The notes beneath the pieces are model-generated. The model worked only from the letters and a program-made list of their open reading frames with translations, had not been told where the DNA came from and searched no databases. Both the position numbers and the translations under genes were made by a program. Below are positions 56,302 to 64,000 of a DNA stretch of 64,000 nt, piece after piece; position 1 is the first letter of the stretch, and each line of letters opens with the position of its first letter. This stretch comes from an uncultured Fluviicola sp. (lineage in GTDB: Bacteria > Bacteroidota > Bacteroidia > Flavobacteriales_D > Crocinitomicaceae): positions 1-64,000 of the forward strand of contig NZ_CABHOL010000044.1 of NCBI RefSeq assembly GCF_902168135.1, in the 5' to 3' direction.

Positions 56302-57259
56302 AATTCGTCTCGAATGCTTCAACACATGGATAAACGACGCAGGCCTTGCGGGAAATAATTTCGTTCAACTGGATATGAGCCGCCAAAGCCAACTGCGAAT
56401 AATTTTGAGATGCATTCCCAAAACTTGCGGCACTGGTAACCCACATTTTCCGGATCAACTCTTCACCTGAACTTACAGGGCCAATTGCATTCACAACTGC
56501 TTTTACATTCAAAGCTCCGGCGTGATAGACATGCATGGTCAATAAACGGAACCAGATTGACTGTTCATCAACAACAAGCCCAGCGCTTTCTGCAATGTTT
56601 TTCGCCGAAGGAATACAAATACGCTTCAACAATTGAGAAGCCGCATAGGCAGAGCGCATAAAATCCTTTCTTTCATCCACCGAGCGGTTTACGGTTAATC
56701 CCATCGAGCGCGCTACAGCAGGCATAAGCTGGAAAGGCCCGTATGCTCCAACAGATGATTTCTGCATTCTTCCCGGACTTTCAATCAACAAGATGGATTG
56801 TGCATACCAGGGATCTACGCCAAACTGTTCAAAAGCAGAAACGCCCTTCGGCAAGCTTTCAAACACCAGGTCGAAACGGTAAAAATCATTCTTTCCGGTC
56901 GTAACATTGATGCGCTCATCTGCATTCAGACTGTATAAAGTTCGGATACTATCCTTAAAAATCGTCTTTTGTGCTTCAGTCTGGGCGTGCCAGTCTTTAT
57001 TCGACATTTTTGCAATGATCTGCCGGGTAGAACCAACATTGATCAAAACAGAATCCGGTGAAAGGATCATGATCTGCTGCCAAAATTTCGGATGAGCCAG
57101 CTGGTCCCACTGCGCTGCCTGAATCCCTGCCGCTCCCATAATAATATGCTCGGAAGCACCTTCCGTAACGGCGATCATTTCTTTTTCCCAGGAAGAATTT
57201 TGGGAGGAAGCAATAAATGGAATACACGCAAGTATTGCAAGGAGAGTTTTGCGTTTCAT
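56300..57259 (-). CDS. transglycosylase-SLT-like exported protein
   Basis: Signal peptide MKRKTLLAILACIPFIASS; ILLIESPGRMQKSSVGAYGPFQLMPAVARSMGL (SLT catalytic ES..GAYGPFQLMP pattern). Confidence 0.82.
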   Translation of the reverse strand: MKRKTLLAILACIPFIASSQNSSWEKEMIAVTEGASEHIIMGAAGIQAAQWDQLAHPKFWQQIMILSPDSVLINVGSTRQIIAKMSNKDWHAQTEAQKTIFKDSIRTLYSLNADERINVTTGKNDFYRFDLVFESLPKGVSAFEQFGVDPWYAQSILLIESPGRMQKSSVGAYGPFQLMPAVARSMGLTVNRSVDERKDFMRSAYAASQLLKRICIPSAKNIAESAGLVVDEQSIWFRLLTMHVYHAGALNVKAVVNAIGPVSSGEELIRKMWVTSAASFGNASQNYSQLALAAHIQLNEIISRKACVVYPCVEAFETN

Positions 57260-57480
57260 TGTTGTTGTGGGTTTTGGGTGATGCAAATTAGGAAAATGAA
57301 GTGAAAAACACAATACGTCTGTGAAATTTTAACTTCTGTAGCTTCGCTTCTTATAAAACCTACTCCACTTTTCTTGCCGCTAAGGACGCGAAGTCGCAAA
57401 GGTGTTTCCCTCGTATTACATTTTTCAGACTATAATTCATCTTCAAAAGCTTCGCTTTTTATTCCTTGGGGTTAAAAGTC

Positions 57481-58587
57481 TCAGAAGCGTCTCAATCCTT
57501 CTCCGTTTACATATCCCTTCAAAATGATTTCGAGTTCATCCATAGAAACCGGGAACCAGGGCTCTTTAGCAATCTTTCGAACTGTTAACCGCTCTTTTAC
57601 TGAAAGTGTGCCGTCAACGATCAATCCGAAAATAAGCAAACGCGCCATCACCCTGTTTTCTTCCGGATTAGAGCCAAATAACTCCTGTATTTTGACTTCC
57701 TGATCGTATTTCATGGAAAGATCCGGGAAAATGAACAGCATTTCCTTCATAAAAGAGTACAACGCAAAATTATACTGGCGTTTCTGCTGGGCTACAAAAT
57801 GGAACAACTTATTTAAACGGGGTTTCACCGATTGTAGTTCTTCCTCCGAAAAATCCTGCATAAAATCCCTGGTAGCCACAGTTGCAACAATTCGCATTTG
57901 CGCTTCCTTCATCACCTGGCGACTGCTCCATGCATTCCAGAAAGCGAAGATCGGAACTCCTACAAGGTCTGTAACTATACGCAGGGCATATCTTCCAAGA
58001 AAGCGCCGCACCAGGAATTTCATCAATACGTTTGAAAGAGTTGCTTTAAGCTTCGTTCCGATCAAAAGAGCGTAGTAAGAAAATTTGGTTAACCCCACAT
58101 ACGGATCTATTTCCAGCAGCTGCATGTGCTTGGCTGGCATCTCTAATCCTGCTTCTGTCAGTAATGCGACCTGCTCCTTGTAGTCCTCCCGGGAGCTCGA
58201 CGGATATCTGTAAATTTCACAAATACGTCTTACCGCATAAATATTCAGCATATTCAACAGCCAGATTTCCGGAAAGATCATAACGACCGCATAAATCGTG
58301 TAATAAAGCTCAAAATCGAACTGATAACCAAAAACATCAAAATGCTGTGCATCCAGCAAATTGGTAAAATGGAAAGGAAAAATAACGATCATCACAGCAC
58401 ATGCACCGATGACACCGGCAACCAGGTAAATTTTCAGCTGCAGTTTTTTCAACTGCTTTTTTTGATCTGTATCTAAGGTGCAACCGTGTCTCTCCTCGTT
58501 TCGAATAGATGAAGTTTTTTTACTCAAATACGTATTTCCAAGCCGGAATGCAATGCTCTTATTTCGTTTCTTTTGAATTTCTTCCAT
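57481..58587 (-). CDS. membrane protein (LBF_2804-like)
   Basis: 368 aa with two or three TM segments; recalled similarity only. Confidence 0.5.
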   Translation of the reverse strand: MEEIQKKRNKSIAFRLGNTYLSKKTSSIRNEERHGCTLDTDQKKQLKKLQLKIYLVAGVIGACAVMIVIFPFHFTNLLDAQHFDVFGYQFDFELYYTIYAVVMIFPEIWLLNMLNIYAVRRICEIYRYPSSSREDYKEQVALLTEAGLEMPAKHMQLLEIDPYVGLTKFSYYALLIGTKLKATLSNVLMKFLVRRFLGRYALRIVTDLVGVPIFAFWNAWSSRQVMKEAQMRIVATVATRDFMQDFSEEELQSVKPRLNKLFHFVAQQKRQYNFALYSFMKEMLFIFPDLSMKYDQEVKIQELFGSNPEENRVMARLLIFGLIVDGTLSVKERLTVRKIAKEPWFPVSMDELEIILKGYVNGEGLRRF

Positions 58588-58650
58588 AAGTATTGGCTAA
58601 AATTACAAAATAAGTGTTCCATTGTTGCGTAACTTTGCATCGAAGAACTC

Positions 58651-58920
58651 ATGAAATATATCAGACGATTTTTTGTTGCAATCCTGATTGTCCCGGTAAA
58701 AATATACCAGTGGATCATTAGTCCTATTCTTCCGAATGCATGCCGGTACGATCCGACCTGTTCTGCTTATATGATCGAGGCGCTGAAGGTCCACGGGCCT
58801 ATCAAAGGCTTGTGGCTCGGAACCCGAAGAATCAGCCGCTGCCATCCCTGGGGTGGATTTGGTTATGATCCCGTTCCTGAGAAAAGCTGCAAGTGTGATA
58901 AAGAAAAAGGGAAGCATTAA
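58651..58920 (+). CDS. yidD: membrane protein insertion efficiency factor YidD
   Basis: [58 protein letters not shown]. Confidence 0.97.
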   Translation: MKYIRRFFVAILIVPVKIYQWIISPILPNACRYDPTCSAYMIEALKVHGPIKGLWLGTRRISRCHPWGGFGYDPVPEKSCKCDKEKGKH

Positions 58921-58953
58921 CGCCTCCCAATGATTATTCTGTTTCTGAACGAT

Positions 58954-60165
58954 TTATTCTTTGATCACCTTTTTCATCAAATTGAATTTGTCATTCGAAA
59001 CCCTTATGAAGTAAACTCCGCTTATCAGGCCGGAAATATCAAGTGTCGAAGATTTTCCTTGTTTTAAAACCACTTCGCCATTCAGATTCAACACCTCAAC
59101 CAAAGTATTGTCAGTTAACATTTTTTCCTCCAAAGCAAGATTAAAATATCCGTTACCAGGATTCGGGAATACTTCAAAATTGAACTCAGATGTTAGTTCA
59201 TCTGTTTCTAAAATAATGCTGTCAATTTTAAGGATTGTTCCGTTCAATCCGCATGTATATCCTGCATTCGGACTTGGGAAAGAAGCTCCCACCTGTCTGT
59301 ATGAAGAGGTCGGCACAACATTCCAGGTATTACCACCATCCATGGTCTTCATAATGGTGCTCGTATTCGAAACAATGCTTCCTCCTGAAAGAAAACCGGT
59401 TGTACTGGTCAGAAAACTTACCGACCCTATATAATTGTTATTCAGGAATTCCAGCATCCATGTATCTCCTGCATCCGTTGTTCTTAAGATCACACCTTGA
59501 TTTGTTTGAGCATTTCCTCCCACAACAAATCCATTGTTATCATCCGTGAAACACATACCAACTAACTGGTAATTTCCCGGAAGGATGTCTATTCCGGTAT
59601 TCAGCTGCGTCCAGGAACTTCCCGCATTGATTGTTTTATAAATCCTTCCATGTTCCCCGCCAACATATCCGGTGTTTGCATCGGTAAAATAAATCGATTT
59701 CAGGTTTGAAGTATTATCAACGGTCAGCGTACTCCAGGTAAGCCCTGAATCCACCGACTTAAACACATCCCCACCATTCCCCGTTGCATATAGTGTTGAA
59801 TAATTAAAATCAACACAAACCAAATGCTGTGTTGTTCCGGAAGAAACAGGAGTCCAGGTACCACCTCCATCAGAAGTTCTCAATATCAATCCATTGTACC
59901 CTATAGCAACAGCAACCTGGGCGTCAATCATCACCACATCTCTCAATGTTGTAGTTGTTCCTGAATTCTGAGAACTCCAATTCGTTCCTCCATCAATGGT
60001 TTTCACAATTTCTCCGTTATAAGAAACAGCCATTCCAACATTATCATTGGCAAAATTAATTGAAGCAATTGTACTGCTTAACCCACTATTTTGAGGAATA
60101 AAGGATTGAGCGGTAAGCGTCCATGTCAGGAAAAATCCCGATAAAAAAAGTACTGTTTTTTTCAT
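58954..60165 (-). CDS. secreted YCF48/BNR-like beta-propeller with T9SS domain
   Basis: Repeated (K/R)T.DGG.TW motifs; C-terminal FEVFPNPGNGYFNL...GVYFIRVSNDKFNLMKKVIKE. Confidence 0.87.
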   Translation of the reverse strand: MKKTVLFLSGFFLTWTLTAQSFIPQNSGLSSTIASINFANDNVGMAVSYNGEIVKTIDGGTNWSSQNSGTTTTLRDVVMIDAQVAVAIGYNGLILRTSDGGGTWTPVSSGTTQHLVCVDFNYSTLYATGNGGDVFKSVDSGLTWSTLTVDNTSNLKSIYFTDANTGYVGGEHGRIYKTINAGSSWTQLNTGIDILPGNYQLVGMCFTDDNNGFVVGGNAQTNQGVILRTTDAGDTWMLEFLNNNYIGSVSFLTSTTGFLSGGSIVSNTSTIMKTMDGGNTWNVVPTSSYRQVGASFPSPNAGYTCGLNGTILKIDSIILETDELTSEFNFEVFPNPGNGYFNLALEEKMLTDNTLVEVLNLNGEVVLKQGKSSTLDISGLISGVYFIRVSNDKFNLMKKVIKE

Positions 60166-60420
60166 GTGTCTGATTAAGTAATTAAAATTCACCCGTAACA
60201 AACCTGTTCCGGTCAGCTCAAAAGTAAATCACTAAAATCTGTTATCAAACGAATGGTCACATTACCCATTATTTGGTCATTTTCAGAATGATAAACCAAT
60301 CCTTTCGAAAAGGATTCATTTCATTCAAACCCAAACAACAAGTCATCTAATCAGCAACAACTTAATCCAGGATTCTAAAAAAATCACAAAATTATTTCGC
60401 CAATTCATTTATTTTAATTT

Positions 60421-60437
60421 ACTTTGAATTTCAAAGT
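60421..60437. promoter_or_regulatory. 17-bp palindrome ACTTTGAATTTCAAAGT, operator copy 1
   Basis: Perfect 8-bp arms around a central T; 6 bp before ATG 60444; identical to 61370-61386. Confidence 0.8.
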
Positions 60438-60443
60438 TCTTTT

Positions 60444-61052
60444 ATGGAAAATGAAAAGTATTTAGCACAGCTTCAGGAAATCCAGTCCATGATGCAGAAA
60501 TCCTCGAAGTTTTTGTCCTTGTCGGGAATCTCCGGAATCCTGGCCGGTACCTATGCTTTAATCGGAGCCGGAATCGTTTATTCCATGAGAGAAAGGCTTA
60601 CTTCCTCTATTCGCTTCGACTCTGCTGAATTCCTTACCATTGTCATCACAGCCATACTTGTGATGGTGCTTTCACTGGCTACAGGAATCATTTTTTCCAT
60701 TCGTAAAGCACGAAAGAAACAGGAAGTTGTTTGGAACCAGGTATCCAGGTTGTTCATTATGAACTTTATGGTCCCGTTGATTACCGGAGGATTATTCGCT
60801 ATTATTTTGATTTCCAAAGGAGCCATCGGGTTAGTATCGCCGGTTACCCTGTTATTTTACGGACTTTCACTGGTAAGTGCCAGCAGGTATTCTTACGAAA
60901 CTTTGAGAAATTTGGGATTCATCTTTATCATTCTCGGATTACTAAACAGCCTTTATATTGGTTATGGTTTGTACTTTTGGATGTTCGGTTTCGGAGTCTG
61001 TCACATTTTTTACGGTGCATACATGTACCTGAAATACGATTATAAGAAGTAA
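60444..61052 (+). CDS. membrane protein co-transcribed with winged-helix regulator
   Basis: ~6 TM; stop overlaps next start (TAATG). Confidence 0.75.
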   Translation: MENEKYLAQLQEIQSMMQKSSKFLSLSGISGILAGTYALIGAGIVYSMRERLTSSIRFDSAEFLTIVITAILVMVLSLATGIIFSIRKARKKQEVVWNQVSRLFIMNFMVPLITGGLFAIILISKGAIGLVSPVTLLFYGLSLVSASRYSYETLRNLGFIFIILGLLNSLYIGYGLYFWMFGFGVCHIFYGAYMYLKYDYKK

Positions 61053-61351
61053 TGACAAGTATCATATCAGATATCAACAAAACGTTTGACCATCGGATCA
61101 GGCTGGGAATCATGTCCGTTCTGATGGTAAACGACTCCGTGGACTTTAACCGGCTGAAAGAACTGCTGGAAGTTACCGACGGAAACCTGGCTTCACACAT
61201 AAAAGCACTGGAAACTTCAGAATACATTACGATCAGAAAGCAATTTATCGGAAAAAAACCCAATACGACTTATGAAGCAACTTTACTTGGAAAACAAACA
61301 TTTGCCAAGCATTTGGCCGCGCTTGAGCAATTAATCAAAACCAGCAAATAG
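61052..61351 (+). CDS. winged-helix DNA-binding regulator
   Basis: FDHRIRLGIMSVLMVNDSVDFNRLKELLEVTDGNLASHIKALETSEYITIRKQFIGKKPNTTYEATLLGK. Confidence 0.9.
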   Translation: MTSIISDINKTFDHRIRLGIMSVLMVNDSVDFNRLKELLEVTDGNLASHIKALETSEYITIRKQFIGKKPNTTYEATLLGKQTFAKHLAALEQLIKTSK

Positions 61352-61369
61352 CTATTTTTTTATCTTTTA

Positions 61370-61386
61370 ACTTTGAATTTCAAAGT
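61370..61386. promoter_or_regulatory. 17-bp palindrome ACTTTGAATTTCAAAGT, operator copy 2 overlapping -7 box TAACTTTG
   Basis: Identical to 60421-60437; flank TTCTTTTA also conserved; 20 bp before ATG 61407. Confidence 0.8.
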
Positions 61387-61406
61387 TCTTTTAAATCAAT
61401 CAAAAA

Positions 61407-62693
61407 ATGGAAAATCAATCAGAAACAAACAAACCGGAACCCAATGGTTTCATGAAATTTTTAAATGCTCCTTTCGGTCGTTTTCTTTTAATCGGTACGA
61501 TCACTATTCTTCTCCTGGCCCCATTGGCAAGGGTGATATTCCTGATAGAAGAACGCAAAGACCGGGCTGAAGCCATTAAGGAAGAAATACGTTCCGAATG
61601 GGGGAGTGATTTTCTTTACCAGGGATTGGTGCTGCGTATTCCTCTAAAAACCTACAAAGCCGGAAAGAGATATCATTTCTTTTTTCCTGAATCGGAAAAA
61701 ACCACGCTCAACGTAAACGCAAGCTCTAAAAAACGAGGCATTTACCACGTCCCTGTCTTTCAATCAACTAATTATACTACTGCTGAGTTCATTCCCAATC
61801 TCAACGATCCCACCCTGGATTTATCAAAAGCGCAAATAGGACTTTTAGCGCTTTCCGAAACGCGGATTTCAAACATGGGAAAGATCGAAGTGAACGGCAA
61901 AGGATTCGAAATCGAACAGGAATCGATTGCAGAAGCCAGCCCCGACAAATTATTCTATGCAACAGCTCCATTCACTATTGACAAATCAACCACCCAAATC
62001 TCAGTCAATACCGGTTACACCATCAACGGATCAGGCAAAATTATCCTGAAAGGTTTTGCCAAAAAAAGCACCTATCACATGAACTCAAACTGGGAAAATC
62101 CTTCTTTTTCCGGGACCTCACTTCCGAATCCGGATTCGTTTGAACTCAAAAAAGGATTCAAAAGCTCCTGGAGTGTGATGAATATTGCCCAAAACACAAA
62201 AATCGGTATCGACCATTCCAAACCTTATGGAAAACTGTCAGAAGCTTCTGTAGACTTCCTGGAGGCAATTGATCAATACCAGCTCAATGAACGAACGGTT
62301 AAATATGCCATTCTTGTGATCCTGCTGACATTTACGGTATTCTACCTCATCGAATTAATCGGAAAAATGAGTATTCACCCAATCCATTACCTGATGGTCG
62401 GCCTTTCTCTCATTCTTTTCTATGTAATCCTGCTCTCCTTTTCCGAACAGTTCGGATTTGCACGTTCATACTTAGCGGCAGGCATCGGGATTCTATCACT
62501 CTTAAGCTGGTATGCTTATTCCGTGCTTCGATCTCTGAAATTTGCACTCACCATTCTTACAGCCATTTCAATCCTCTACGGTTTCTTGTATGTCCTCGTA
62601 AACCTTGAAACCTACGCTTTAATTGTAGGAAGCATGGGCTTGTTTGTGGTCCTGGCTGCAATCATGAGCTTCACCAAACGATTGAAAGTTTGA
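61407..62693 (+). CDS. CreD-like inner-membrane protein
   Basis: C-terminal YLIELIGKMSIHPIHYLMVGLSLILFYVILLSFSEQFGFARSYLAAGIG, CreD signature. Confidence 0.88.
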   Translation: MENQSETNKPEPNGFMKFLNAPFGRFLLIGTITILLLAPLARVIFLIEERKDRAEAIKEEIRSEWGSDFLYQGLVLRIPLKTYKAGKRYHFFFPESEKTTLNVNASSKKRGIYHVPVFQSTNYTTAEFIPNLNDPTLDLSKAQIGLLALSETRISNMGKIEVNGKGFEIEQESIAEASPDKLFYATAPFTIDKSTTQISVNTGYTINGSGKIILKGFAKKSTYHMNSNWENPSFSGTSLPNPDSFELKKGFKSSWSVMNIAQNTKIGIDHSKPYGKLSEASVDFLEAIDQYQLNERTVKYAILVILLTFTVFYLIELIGKMSIHPIHYLMVGLSLILFYVILLSFSEQFGFARSYLAAGIGILSLLSWYAYSVLRSLKFALTILTAISILYGFLYVLVNLETYALIVGSMGLFVVLAAIMSFTKRLKV

Positions 62694-62712
62694 GTTACAT
62701 CCAAACAAAATT

Positions 62713-62739
62713 CCCGGTCTCGTTTATACAAGTACCGGG
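62713..62739. terminator. putative bidirectional terminator
   Basis: cccggt ... accggg flanked by A/T runs, convergent genes. Confidence 0.5.
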
Positions 62740-62758
62740 GATTTTAAAATTCAAAATT

Positions 62759-64000
62759 TCAATTTTTAATCCATTTTTTAGTAATCGTTTGAGAATCCGA
62801 AACAATTCGAATGGTATACAATCCGGCATTAAACTTATTGACATCAATTACGCCTATATAATCTCCCGATTCAATAATTTTCCCATGTAGATCCGTAATT
62901 TCATATTTAGCGGATTCATTGATTCCGTTAATCGAAATGGAATTGATCGCTGGGTTCGGAAAGATGGAAAATTGATCGGCAGAAAGATTGGAAACACCTA
63001 AATCGGTATCCAAATCGACTAAATAAAGATCATAAGATCCATAATTTGGTACAGTAAGATCACCATCATTCGTAAGCGGATTCGAAACAAAAGAAACCGT
63101 GTAGTGGTTATTCGAAGTTTCGATAACATCCGTAATACCATCAGAACCTGTTGCAGATCCGAAAGAATAATTCCATTGATAATTGCCTGAATTATCAAAA
63201 CCAACAATCCATATATCAAGAACCCCATGAACCGGGCGTGTAGCCCAAGGATTCGAATCATTTCGACAGCCTCCAGAAGCTATAAATCCATGGTTTGTTC
63301 GAATAATTCCCCCACCAAAACCTGAATAGGTTGTGCCTCCAAAACTCTGATCGGAAATTACAGATAAATTCTCATCCAACTTCAGCAACCAGGCGGATAA
63401 AGTTCCATGCAAAACCGACTGTTTATTTCCACTCACATCCGAACGTGAACCTCCAGCAAGGTAAATGTCATTTCCTATTTGAAGTATACCAGTCAAGTAA
63501 TCAGACGCGGAACCGCCAAAATTATTTTGTTGGATTAACTGTCCGTTCGAAGGATTTATTTCAATCAACCAGTTGTCCTCCCAGCCATAATTTGGAGATG
63601 TTTTAACTCCCGAGACTCCGGAATTAGATTGACTTAACAATAGAACATTTCCATTCTGTAATTTATAAGCAGCGTCTTTTACCAAACCTCCGTTTCCGTC
63701 ATAAGAGTCTCCGCCGTATGCTTCTTGCCATACTTCATTTCCCGAAGAATCAATACCAATGCACCAAATATCAAATTCACCATAACCCGGAACTGTTTTC
63801 GTTCCGGAAATACCTCCGGAAGAACATCCGGTAATCAAATAATTCGTTGGAGACATTACAAGAATGGATGAAGGAGAATCTAAATCTGATGATCCAAAGT
63901 TCTTTTCCCATATTTTTGTTCCTGAAGCATCCAATTTTAAAAGCCAAAAATCACTATTGCCGTAGTTTCCACTTGTTTTATTACCGCTAATCCCCGAATT
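62759..64000 (-). CDS. secreted repeat protein with T9SS domain, truncated by window end
   Basis: Frame stays open through 64000 (NSGISGNKTSGNYGNSDFWLLKLDASGTK...); repeats of G(V/I)SG.K....YG..D.W...ID; C-terminal FSIFPNPAINSISI...GLYTIRI. Confidence 0.87.
   Translation of the reverse strand, partial: NSGISGNKTSGNYGNSDFWLLKLDASGTKIWEKNFGSSDLDSPSSILVMSPTNYLITGCSSGGISGTKTVPGYGEFDIWCIGIDSSGNEVWQEAYGGDSYDGNGGLVKDAAYKLQNGNVLLLSQSNSGVSGVKTSPNYGWEDNWLIEINPSNGQLIQQNNFGGSASDYLTGILQIGNDIYLAGGSRSDVSGNKQSVLHGTLSAWLLKLDENLSVISDQSFGGTTYSGFGGGIIRTNHGFIASGGCRNDSNPWATRPVHGVLDIWIVGFDNSGNYQWNYSFGSATGSDGITDVIETSNNHYTVSFVSNPLTNDGDLTVPNYGSYDLYLVDLDTDLGVSNLSADQFSIFPNPAINSISINGINESAKYEITDLHGKIIESGDYIGVIDVNKFNAGLYTIRIVSDSQTITKKWIKN

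Overview
The window looks like chromosomal DNA from a Bacteroidota bacterium, probably Flavobacteriales and Crocinitomicaceae/Fluviicola-like. This is inferred from many T9SS-type C-terminal sorting domains, TAnnTTTG-type -7 promoter boxes, and the gene content. Housekeeping genes include ispE, accA, msrB, yidD, an MlaE/MlaF/MlaD-type lipid transport set, an AarF/UbiB kinase, Hsp20, two YceI proteins, pirin, a nitroreductase, TonB/OMP receptors, a CreD-like protein and one tRNA-Asp(GUC). About ten large secreted/T9SS cargo proteins are also present, including 1862-aa, 1446-aa and ~1000-aa repeat proteins.

The most unusual signals are: (1) a ~402-bp unit at 28674-29075 in which a tiny GIY-YIG nuclease gene sits between two copies of the tRNA-Asp 3' half. 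The repeat boundary is at the first anticodon base. Each copy is followed by the same two-hairpin element, with identical loops and compensatory changes in the stems. (2) Four CTGA-N7-TCAG dyads at an exact 20-bp pitch, followed by a sigma54-like -24/-12 element, upstream of hsp20. (3) A 17-bp palindrome, ACTTTGAATTTCAAAGT, in front of both transcription units of a winged-helix/CreD locus. (4) Short TTTGAAC-based tandem repeats directly upstream of both YceI genes. (5) A ~225-bp nested inverted-repeat element at 19478-19702. No CRISPR array, rRNA, integrase or recognisable transposase was seen. All family calls come from reading the protein sequences; no database search was run.
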